Shown in pieces: positions 34,889 through 42,931 of a stretch of 64,000 nt of DNA; position 1 is the stretch's first letter, and each line of letters starts with the position of its first letter. The translations under genes were made by a program, and so were the position numbers. This DNA comes from Vannielia litorea (GTDB lineage: Bacteria > Pseudomonadota > Alphaproteobacteria > Rhodobacterales > Rhodobacteraceae). The stretch lies in NCBI RefSeq assembly GCF_019801175.1, contig NZ_JAHVJR010000001.1, positions 62,001 through 126,000 of the forward strand. The letters run 5' to 3'. The notes beneath the pieces are model-generated. The model saw only the letters and a list, made by a program, of their open reading frames with translations. It was not told the origin of the DNA and searched no databases.

Positions 34889-34892
<4 letters not shown>
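33789..34892 (+). CDS. glcE: Glycolate oxidase subunit GlcE
   Basis: 367 residues from ATG 33789 (MEPQNEAELSEAL). An in-frame ATG at 33771 exists, but it lies inside the dispersed repeat and adds only MNGLSI, so the later start is preferred. Second FAD domain: GPVSVRGGGTRGVV, STIGGVVASNASGPRRVSVGAARDFCLGVRFVDGVGRVVQNGGRVMKNVTGYDLVKLVAGSHGTLGVLTEVSLKVLP, all typical of GlcE. Its stop overlaps glcF (ATGA). Confidence 0.9.
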
Positions 34893-36238
<1,346 letters not shown>

Positions 36239-36382
36239 GGCACGCCGCGCCAGAGGCATGTCTTCTGACGGTGCTTTCGTGCAACGTTTGGAGCCGCGGC
36301 GGCGGCTTTGCCATATTGTCGCCCCACCCGGCCTCTAGACCCGCCTTCTGAGATCAGACGAGCGACCAGTCCGGGAGTGCCG

Positions 36383-37207
36383 ATGCGCCACGCCATTCTT
36401 TCTGCCCTCGCCGGGGCGCTCTGCCTTGCCGGGCTGCCGCTTGCGGCGCAGGAGAGCGGGCTGACCCGCATGTCCACCAGCGATCAGGGGCGCGGCTGGG
36501 AGGCCGTAGGGCGGCTCGAGATGGGGCGCAAGAGCTTTTGCACCGGGGCGCTGATTGCGCCCGATCTGGTGCTGACGGCGGCTCATTGCCTGTATCACAT
36601 GGATAGCGGCGCGCCGGTTGAGATTGACGAGATCGAGTTTCGCGCAGGCTGGCGCGAAGGCCGGGCTGAAGCCTATCGCGGCGTGCGCCGCGCAGTGACC
36701 CACCCTGACTACGTGTACAAGGGCCGTGATCAGCTGGACCGAGTGGCGCTCGACGTGGCGCTGCTTCAGCTTGACCGGCCGATCCGAACCATCCGCGTGA
36801 CCCCGTTCGACACAGCCGAGACGCCCGGTGAGGGCGCGGCGGTGGGCGTTGTCTCCTACGCGCAGGACCGGGCCGAGGCGCCCTCTTACGAGAGCGGATG
36901 CGAGGTGATGGAGCGCCGGGGTGGGGTGGTGATGCTGACCTGCTCGGTCGATTTTGGCTCGTCCGGCGCGCCGGTCTTCACCATCGGGGCCAAGGGGCCG
37001 CAGGTGACCTCCGTGGTTTCGGCCAAGGCGACCATGCAGGGGCGTCCGGTGGCGCTGGGCACCGAGCTTGGGCCGGTGCTGGAGGTTCTGATGGCTGAGA
37101 TCGCGCGGGGCGGCGGGGCGCTGAACCCGGGCGGCTCGGTGCGCTTTCTGGGCGGCGGGATGAACGGAGAGCGGCGCGAGATCGGCGCCCGCTTCGTGAA
37201 GCCATGA
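36383..37207 (+). CDS. Secreted trypsin-like serine protease 1
   Basis: 274 residues with a signal peptide (MRHAILSALAGALCLAGLPLAAQ). Catalytic triad of the chymotrypsin fold: His in LVLTAAHC, Asp in DVALLQLDRP, Ser in VDFGSSGAPVF. The usual G-D-S-G-G-P is replaced by G-S-S-G-A-P, as in V8-like bacterial enzymes. Two cysteines flank the barrel ends. The C-terminus ends GARFVKP, a motif repeated in the next gene. The upstream ATG at 36308 precedes the signal peptide and is not used. Confidence 0.88.
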   Translation: MRHAILSALAGALCLAGLPLAAQESGLTRMSTSDQGRGWEAVGRLEMGRKSFCTGALIAPDLVLTAAHCLYHMDSGAPVEIDEIEFRAGWREGRAEAYRGVRRAVTHPDYVYKGRDQLDRVALDVALLQLDRPIRTIRVTPFDTAETPGEGAAVGVVSYAQDRAEAPSYESGCEVMERRGGVVMLTCSVDFGSSGAPVFTIGAKGPQVTSVVSAKATMQGRPVALGTELGPVLEVLMAEIARGGGALNPGGSVRFLGGGMNGERREIGARFVKP

Positions 37208-38037
37208 TCCGCCGCGCCCTCTTTGCCGCGCTCGCGCTGGCCATCGCCACCCCCGCACTGGCCGACAGCGCCCTGCGCCGCCTGTCGCTGCGCTCCGAGG
37301 GGCTCGGCTGGGAGGCCGTGGGCCGGCTTGACCTTGGCCGCGGCTCGTTCTGCTCGGGCGCGCTCATTGCCACCGACCTCGTGCTCACCGCCGCGCATTG
37401 CCTCTTTGACCGGAACGGCAACCGGCTCGACCCGCGGGCCATCACCTTCCGCGCCGGATACCGCGACGGGCTCGACATTGCCTCCCGCCGGGGCGCGCGC
37501 GCCGTGGTGATGGCGGGCTATGCGCCGGTGAGCACCGATGTGATCGGCCAACTCATGGCGGATGTCGCGCTTATCCAGCTCGACCGACCGATTGCCGCCG
37601 CCAATGCCGAGCCCTACGGGATTTCGGCCAACGTGCGCGCGGGTGAGAGCGTGGCGGTCGCCTCCTACGGTCAGGGCCGGGAAGAGGCGCTGTCGCTGCA
37701 ACGCTCCTGCGGCGTGTTGGGCGAGCGCGTCGGGGCGCTGGCCTTCTCCTGCGATGTGACCTTCGGCTCCTCCGGCGCGCCGGTCTTCGACCTGTCGCGC
37801 GGGCGGCCCGAGATCGTTTCGATCATCTCCAAGGGCGCGCGGGAAGATGGCAAGGTGCTCTCGCTCGGGATGCGGGTGGAGCCTGCCGTGCGCCAACTCA
37901 AGGCCGATCTGCGGGCCGGGCGCGGCGTGTTCCCCAAGGTGGTGGGCGCGGCCAAGCACCTGCGCGTCGGGGCGTCGTCCTCTACCGGGGCGCGGTTCGT
38001 GCGGCCGGGCAATGGGGCAAAGTTCGTGCGGCCCTGA
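37204..38037 (+). CDS. Secreted trypsin-like serine protease 2
   Basis: 277 residues; start overlaps the previous stop (ATGA). Signal peptide MIRRALFAALALAIATPALADS. Triad: His in LVLTAAHC, Asp in DVALIQLDRP, Ser in VTFGSSGAPVF. It matches protease 1 throughout (GLGWEAVGRLDLGRGSFCSGALIATDLVLTAAHC against RGWEAVGRLEMGRKSFCTGALIAPDLVLTAAHC), so the pair arose by tandem duplication. The tail has GARFVRP and GAKFVRP, i.e. the protease 1 tail motif twice. Confidence 0.88.
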   Translation: MIRRALFAALALAIATPALADSALRRLSLRSEGLGWEAVGRLDLGRGSFCSGALIATDLVLTAAHCLFDRNGNRLDPRAITFRAGYRDGLDIASRRGARAVVMAGYAPVSTDVIGQLMADVALIQLDRPIAAANAEPYGISANVRAGESVAVASYGQGREEALSLQRSCGVLGERVGALAFSCDVTFGSSGAPVFDLSRGRPEIVSIISKGAREDGKVLSLGMRVEPAVRQLKADLRAGRGVFPKVVGAAKHLRVGASSSTGARFVRPGNGAKFVRP

Positions 38038-38203
38038 GACCTGGCACAAGCCGTGCGGGCAAGCCACTCACGGGGGGGCGCAAACCCCCTTGAAACCCCC
38101 AAAACCCCTCCCCACATAAGCCTTGCACCGGCGCCAAACGGGCCTGTGCATGACCCCGCGCCTGTCCTCTGAGGAAGGCGCATGTGACTGAAAACGCTAA
38201 ATA

Positions 38204-38222
38204 TATCGCTCAATGGAGGATA
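38204..38222 (+). promoter_or_regulatory. ROSE-like RNA thermometer hairpin before hsp20
   Basis: Predicted mRNA hairpin UAUC-G-CUC / loop AAUG / GAG-GAUA. The four outer pairs and three inner pairs are perfect, with one bulged G on the left side. The right strand contains the GGAGGA ribosome binding site of the hsp20 gene, so the site is masked at low temperature and opens on heating. The U-Y-G-C-U motif opposite the Shine-Dalgarno, with the bulged G, is the hallmark of ROSE elements, which are common before small heat-shock genes of alphaproteobacteria. Confidence 0.75.
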
Positions 38223-38225
38223 CCC

Positions 38226-38693
38226 ATGCGTAACTACGACCTTTCCCCCCTGTATCGCGCCACCGTCGGCTTCGACCGCTTTGCCGACCTGATGGACCGC
38301 GTGCTGACCACCGATGTCGCCCAGCCGACCTACCCGCCCTACAACATCGAGAAAGTCGACGAGAACGACTATCGCATCTCGGTCGCCGTGGCGGGCTTTG
38401 CCGATGAGGAACTCTCGGTCGAGGTCAAGGACGGCGCGCTCATCGTCTCGGCAAAGAAAGCCGACTCCGACGAGGGCAAGACCTACCTGCACCGTGGCAT
38501 CGCCACCCGCGCCTTCGAGCGCCGCTTCACCCTCGCCGACCACGTGAAGGTGACGGGTGCCACCCACGCCGACGGCATGCTGCACATCGACCTCGTGCGC
38601 GAGATCCCCGAGGCCCTGAAGCCCCGCCGCATCGAGATTGCCGGTGGGTCGCAGAAGACCATCGAAGCGAAGAAAGAGACCGTCGAGGCTTAA
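38226..38693 (+). CDS. Small heat-shock protein Hsp20/IbpA
   Basis: 155 residues. MRNYDLSPLYRATVGFDRFADLMDRVL is the amphipathic N-terminal region of the IbpA group. Alpha-crystallin domain: YPPYNIEKVDENDYRISVAVAGFADEELSVEVKDGALIVSAKK, then GIATRAFERRFTLADHVKVTGATHADGMLHIDLVREIPE, and the C-terminal P-R-R-I-E-I anchor. Holds unfolding proteins in a refoldable state. Translation is probably temperature-controlled by the hairpin directly upstream. Confidence 0.95.
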   Translation: MRNYDLSPLYRATVGFDRFADLMDRVLTTDVAQPTYPPYNIEKVDENDYRISVAVAGFADEELSVEVKDGALIVSAKKADSDEGKTYLHRGIATRAFERRFTLADHVKVTGATHADGMLHIDLVREIPEALKPRRIEIAGGSQKTIEAKKETVEA

Positions 38694-38719
38694 GCCTTCG
38701 GTTTCGATGTAGTTACAGC

Positions 38720-38750
38720 GGCGCGCGGGGAAACCTGCGCGCCTTCCTAC
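38720..38750 (+). terminator. Terminator of the hsp20 gene
   Basis: 10-bp stem GGCGCGCGGG / CCTGCGCGCC (one G-T pair) with a GAAA tetraloop, 26 nt after the hsp20 stop; only a weak T run (TTCCTAC) follows. It also lies between the hsp20 gene and the convergent nuclease-like gene. Confidence 0.65.
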
Positions 38751-38765
38751 GGTGGAAGCTAGTCC

Positions 38766-39641
38766 TTATCCAGCGCGGCGTTCGTAAGCGGCGCCGATCA
38801 GCTCCCTAAGCACGTCCGGCTTTTTTGCAACGTCATCCTTCGTCAGTCGAAGGCGATACAGTCCCCATCGCTTATTGTATTCAAGCGTTTCAATACCGGA
38901 AGACTCAATCTTAGCATCCATTTCTTCCGTCTCTGGAATCTTTACTTCGAGATTAATTTGGTTCTTCTTTGGGCGGAAGGAAACGAAGTTAAAGGGCTGT
39001 CCGTCCTTTGAAAGACCTATGTAGAACTTGTTGAACTTAAGCTCCAGCGAGGGTTCAAATTCTTGTGCAACCCTAAGAAGTTGGTCTGCCAGGCTGACAG
39101 TACCCTTAGTCGCCTTTGCTTCCCAAAACGCTCTGTCCGTTGGCGCTGCTTCGGCATCCTCATCTTCGTCGACGACACCCCGGGTAAGTTCATCCATGAC
39201 AGTGGAAAAAATTAAAGAGATGTTGTCTCCAACTTGAATCGCCTGCATCTGCAGCGCGACTAGTGGGACTGTACCATTAAAGAGAGAAATGACGTTAAGG
39301 AATCTGCTGGTAATATCTTCCGCGACTAGCACAGCGCAGTGATCGTACTGGGGGTAGCGTTTTCGCTCAATGTCCCAGTACTCAATCGTTCTAATAATGT
39401 GTGCTTCGTCTGTGGCACCGAGCTGCAACTCAACCTCGTAGCGGCACTTTGTGTCTGGGTCTTGCAGCAGAAGATCTAGCCTGCCAGCGCGTGGTTGGAT
39501 GCGTTCTTGGTCACGGAGAACGAGGTCTCCAAGCCCGAGTATCGACGGGTCTTCGGCTATCTTGGTTTGTACCCACTTTTCAGTGAAATCTGGATTCGAT
39601 CTGAGCCAAAGGCGTTTCGGCTTTTTATACATTAGGGCCAT
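38766..39641 (-). CDS. Predicted PD-(D/E)XK-like nuclease, low GC
   Basis: 291 residues from ATG 39641 (GAGAGG upstream). N-terminal block ILGLGDLVLRDQERIQPRAGRLDLLLQDPDTKCRYEVELQLGATD fits a PD-(D/E)XK core: the aspartate in G-R-L-D-L-L and E-V-E-L-Q as the E-x-x motif. The C-terminal part (YIGLSKDGQPFNFVSFRPKKNQINLEVKIP) resembles DUF5655. Base composition is unlike its neighbours: the line 38881-38940 has 26 G/C of 60. It is the last gene of the ten-gene minus-strand run and is a probable recent import. Confidence 0.65.
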   Translation of the reverse strand: MALMYKKPKRLWLRSNPDFTEKWVQTKIAEDPSILGLGDLVLRDQERIQPRAGRLDLLLQDPDTKCRYEVELQLGATDEAHIIRTIEYWDIERKRYPQYDHCAVLVAEDITSRFLNVISLFNGTVPLVALQMQAIQVGDNISLIFSTVMDELTRGVVDEDEDAEAAPTDRAFWEAKATKGTVSLADQLLRVAQEFEPSLELKFNKFYIGLSKDGQPFNFVSFRPKKNQINLEVKIPETEEMDAKIESSGIETLEYNKRWGLYRLRLTKDDVAKKPDVLRELIGAAYERRAG

Positions 39642-39711
39642 GCGAACCTCTCTATAGACTAACAATCCGCCGCCGAATGACTGCGGTAGTAAAGAATGGT
39701 TGTTGATATCA

Positions 39712-40401
39712 TCAATACCGCGGCGGCTTCGACTTCCACGTCCCCAGCCACTTCCGCCACCCGGCCTTCTTCTCATTCGCCGCCGCCTCAACCCGGTCCC
39801 ACCGGTCCTCGGCGGCGTCCAGCGTCGGGTCCAGCGCCCGCTCGCGGAACTGGCGCCACATCGCCCGGGCGAAGAGCAGCCCGATGCCCAGCAGCACGAA
39901 GAAGCTGATGTTGAACCACGGGATCGAGTAGTGGTCCGGCCCGTCGATCGGCTTGATGCCGATGGCGTTGGGGTAGATCGAGAAGAACCTGTTGCGGAAG
40001 CCGTAGTGTGTGATCAGCACCCATTGCGGCTCGGCCTGGGTCGAGATGTATTCGGCTGCATCGGCCTGCAAATCGGAGCTGTCGAACTTGAAGTAGGGCG
40101 GCCAGATCCAGCCCGAGTCTTCATTCCGGAACACCATCACACCGTAGCTGTCACGCGGGATGAAGCCGAGCAGAAACGCCTTTTGCCGCACGGTCTGGAT
40201 GAAACGCACGTCGCGGGTGGCCAGCTCGTTGGCGCCCGAATCCGCCTGCGCGTAGAACATCCGGTTGAAGCCGGAAAAGTCCTGCCGGATCACCTCGGTG
40301 CCGGTGATCCGTGCCACATCATGCTGGGGCAGCACATAAAGGAAGATCAGCGCGATCATCGTCAGGAAGGCCCATTTGATCGCTCGCCACAAAATCCGCA
40401 T
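39712..40401 (-). CDS. DUF1523-like membrane protein
   Basis: 229 residues. One N-terminal helix (AIKWAFLTMIALIFLYVLPQHDVARITGTEVIR) and one near residue 170-188 (WFNISFFVLLGIGLLFARAMWRQF). The segment between, with RDVRFIQTV, WPPYFKFDSSDLQADAAEYIS and QWVLITHYGFRNRFFSIYPNAIGI, faces the periplasm by topology. I recall this as DUF1523, found mainly in Rhodobacterales; no activity is known. It follows a 91-codon membrane gene (8-nt gap). Confidence 0.75.
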   Translation of the reverse strand: MRILWRAIKWAFLTMIALIFLYVLPQHDVARITGTEVIRQDFSGFNRMFYAQADSGANELATRDVRFIQTVRQKAFLLGFIPRDSYGVMVFRNEDSGWIWPPYFKFDSSDLQADAAEYISTQAEPQWVLITHYGFRNRFFSIYPNAIGIKPIDGPDHYSIPWFNISFFVLLGIGLLFARAMWRQFRERALDPTLDAAEDRWDRVEAAANEKKAGWRKWLGTWKSKPPRY

Positions 40402-40409
40402 GTCGCCCC

Positions 40410-40685
40410 TCAGTTGGCGTTGGTCAGGTAGAGAATCACGCCGACGGCGATCACCGGGATGACATAGACCAGCAGGATCAGCTTCTTGCGAAGCCCGCTG
40501 TGATACTGGGCCATCCCGCCCTCGATATAGGCACTCCGGGCCGTGGGGTCACCCCCGTCCGGGTGATCCGCGGCCCATGCGTCCTCCAGCTTTTCGCGGC
40601 GGACGGAGCGGGAGTAGATCGAGATGCAGAAGTAGATCACCGTCAACACGATGAACCCCACCACGACCAGCCGTATCAACCCCAT
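40410..40685 (-). CDS. 91-residue two-helix membrane protein
   Basis: Helices at residues 3-24 (LIRLVVVGFIVLTVIYFCISIY) and 67-88 (KLILLVYVIPVIAVGVILYL) with a charged middle loop (RREKLEDAWAADHPDGGDPTARSAYIEGGMAQYHSGLRKK). No family recognised. Placed 3 nt after the 454-residue gene, so it is part of the same operon. Confidence 0.75.
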   Translation of the reverse strand: MGLIRLVVVGFIVLTVIYFCISIYSRSVRREKLEDAWAADHPDGGDPTARSAYIEGGMAQYHSGLRKKLILLVYVIPVIAVGVILYLTNAN

Positions 40686-40688
40686 GCC

Positions 40689-42053
40689 TTACCTCCTGAC
40701 CGCGCCCCAAGGCCCGACGATCCGGATGCGCTCTTCGGAGACGCGCGCTTTCGGCTCGGGCGGGGGGGCTGGCTCTTCCATCGCTTCTTCCCCGGTTCCG
40801 AAGAGTGCCGCCCGGGCCCCCTCCTTGTCCACCGCGTATTCACGGGCGAGAAAATCGGCCACGAACTCCTTCTTGCCGTCCGGCCAGCCCCGGTAGAGCG
40901 CGTAGAACAGCTCCTTGTGGCAGATGAAGAGCTGCCGCACGTCGAGCGTGGAGAGCTCGGCGAGGAGCTGGTTGATCAAGTCGCGGTCGGGATGGTTCGT
41001 GGCGCGCAGGGTGTAAAAATAGGCGGGGTGGCTCGAGGTGATCGTCGGCCATTTGCCGCCCTGCTCGGACCAGCGCACCAGCTCGTTGAGCGCGTGGAAC
41101 TCGGGGGGCAGGGCGGAGCCGAGGGTCTGGGCCAGCTTGCGCAAATCGCCCCGCGAGCGCGAGGGCACATCGCGGCCCAGCGTGGCGGCTACGTCGACGA
41201 GGATGAAATCCATTTTCTGTTTCAGGATCGCCGTTGCATCGGTGCCCTTGGCCTTCACGATCGGCTCGACCAGCCCGTTCAACTCGAGGAACTTGGCAAT
41301 GCCGGCGCGGTCCTGCAGGTCAAAAACATAGGGCGAGGGGACTTTGCCCAGCTTCTCCTTCGGCCCGCAGGAGATGGTCGCCGGGTGCTCGACATCGCGG
41401 AAGATGTAGAGCCCGCCAAAATGCGCCGTCCAGAAATTGCCCTGCGTGAAACTGGGCGCCTTGAAGGTCACCGGGTTGCGGGTGACATCGCCGGTCTGCT
41501 TGGCGAGGGTGATCATCTCGGCGATCAGCACGTCATCCCACCACGCATCGGGCTTGGTCTTGAAGGTTGCGATCTTTTCCGCGAGGTCTTGCGCCTGCTC
41601 GATATGGCCCGAGGTGGTATCGGCCCGCACGGTGATCTTCTTGATATCGAAGAGCCGGGCGGGGGTGTTGACCTCGAAAACGGTATTATCCAACTCGCCC
41701 AGCACCGCATCGCGGGAGGTGAGCGCAAAAAGCTGGCTCTCGTTCTCCTCGATGAACTGCCGCAGGATGCCGCGGCTCATGGAGAACTTGGCGTTGAGCA
41801 GTGGCGCGGTCTTCTGGGCGGTTGTGAGGAGGATGAACTGCCGGTTCACCCCGTTGGGGTTGAGATAGAGCAGGTCATCGAACTCGAAGGCGATCTCGGG
41901 GGAGAAGCCGGAGATATCGACGTGGAAGTCGGGCAGCTCGGTGCGCTTGCCGGTGAGCTTGAAGAGCGCGCGGTTGTAGCGGTCAATCAGGGCCGGGGAG
42001 GCCACCTCGATGAGGTTGCCGAACATCAGGCCGCGGGAGATGAGGCGTTTCAT
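40689..42053 (-). CDS. 454-residue soluble protein of the AAA/coiled-coil cluster
   Basis: No signal peptide and no membrane segment. Opens MKRLISRGLMFGNLIEVASPALIDRYNRALFKLTGKRTELPDFHVDISGFSPEIAFEFDDLLYLNP. Several predicted helix-strand repeats follow; the C-terminus is rich in proline (EPAPPPEPK). I may have met it as a Rhodobacterales-only DUF (DUF6638), but no motif gives a function. The start overlaps the exonuclease-gene stop (ATGA), so translation is coupled. Its GC content is normal for the window. Confidence 0.75.
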   Translation of the reverse strand: MKRLISRGLMFGNLIEVASPALIDRYNRALFKLTGKRTELPDFHVDISGFSPEIAFEFDDLLYLNPNGVNRQFILLTTAQKTAPLLNAKFSMSRGILRQFIEENESQLFALTSRDAVLGELDNTVFEVNTPARLFDIKKITVRADTTSGHIEQAQDLAEKIATFKTKPDAWWDDVLIAEMITLAKQTGDVTRNPVTFKAPSFTQGNFWTAHFGGLYIFRDVEHPATISCGPKEKLGKVPSPYVFDLQDRAGIAKFLELNGLVEPIVKAKGTDATAILKQKMDFILVDVAATLGRDVPSRSRGDLRKLAQTLGSALPPEFHALNELVRWSEQGGKWPTITSSHPAYFYTLRATNHPDRDLINQLLAELSTLDVRQLFICHKELFYALYRGWPDGKKEFVADFLAREYAVDKEGARAALFGTGEEAMEEPAPPPEPKARVSEERIRIVGPWGAVRR

Positions 42054-42931
42054 TGGGTTTGTTTGTCCCTTTCGGTTTCAAAGAGAATCCTGAAGTCCTC
42101 CTCGGTCAAAAAGGCGATCTCCTGCCCCCTTTGCGCCAACTCTTCTGCTTTTCGGTGCTTTGACGATTTCGCGTAGCCCACCAAGCGCTCCTGATCTTGA
42201 ACACCCACGCAAAGGTAAGTCGTCTTTCTCGTTACATTTGGGGTTACATCGAAGCCAATTGACTGCGCCAAATCAGCGGCCTCTTTTCGGGGCACGCTTA
42301 GAGTCCCTGTAAAGACTATTGAATCGCCGCTGAATGGAGCGTTATCCGCCCCGTCTCTAGAAATACTTTTTCCGCCTGAAGCCGAGCCGGAGATCGGCAG
42401 GTTCACCCTGTCGAGCCATTCCTCTGCCGAAGTCAGAGTTTTTTTCAACGCGAGTGCAAATATGCGGCCGGCAGCTTGGGCATCGGATAATGCATCATGA
42501 TGCGTGAACGTGATCCCAAAATGCTTGGTAAGGTTTCCTAGGCCGTAGCCGCTCTTCTGAAACTCTGGCCATGCCCGACGGACCACTTTTGTGTTGTCCA
42601 GCCAGCGACTGTTGATCGGGGTCAAACCGTGCTTCACATAGCAACGTTGCATAGCAGTTCTGTCGAAATGCCCGTGATGAAGAAGCAGTGCTCCATCTAG
42701 GCGTTGCGAAAGATTCGGAAAAATTGTCGGCAGAATAGGGGCGTGTCTAACATCGGACTCATCGATGCCATGAATTGAGACGTTGAAGCTATCGAAGAAT
42801 GTGCGCGGATTTATCAAAGTAGACCACGTCTCTACAACTTCTTCCCCACTGAACTTCACGACGCCTATTTGGCAGATCGATGAGTAATCCGGGTTGGCAG
42901 TCTCAACATCAATTACAAAGAACTCAGTCAC
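42050..42931 (-). CDS. DEDDh 3'-5' exonuclease with C-terminal BRCT domain
   Basis: 293 residues. Exonuclease domain at residues 4-165: FFVIDVETAN (first D and E), later LLLHHGHFDRTAM (third acidic), and THHDALSDAQAAGRI (His and last Asp), the DEDDh set, as in DnaQ. A linker follows (residues 180-200) and then a BRCT-like domain, FSGDSIVFTGTLSVPRKEAADLAQSIGFDVTPNVTRKTTYLCVG. AT-richer than its neighbours: line 42661-42720 has 30 G/C of 60 against 43 of 60 at 43501-43560 in the gene beside it. Yet both ends overlap the flanking genes by 4 nt (ATGA). Confidence 0.85.
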   Translation of the reverse strand: MTEFFVIDVETANPDYSSICQIGVVKFSGEEVVETWSTLINPRTFFDSFNVSIHGIDESDVRHAPILPTIFPNLSQRLDGALLLHHGHFDRTAMQRCYVKHGLTPINSRWLDNTKVVRRAWPEFQKSGYGLGNLTKHFGITFTHHDALSDAQAAGRIFALALKKTLTSAEEWLDRVNLPISGSASGGKSISRDGADNAPFSGDSIVFTGTLSVPRKEAADLAQSIGFDVTPNVTRKTTYLCVGVQDQERLVGYAKSSKHRKAEELAQRGQEIAFLTEEDFRILFETERDKQTQ

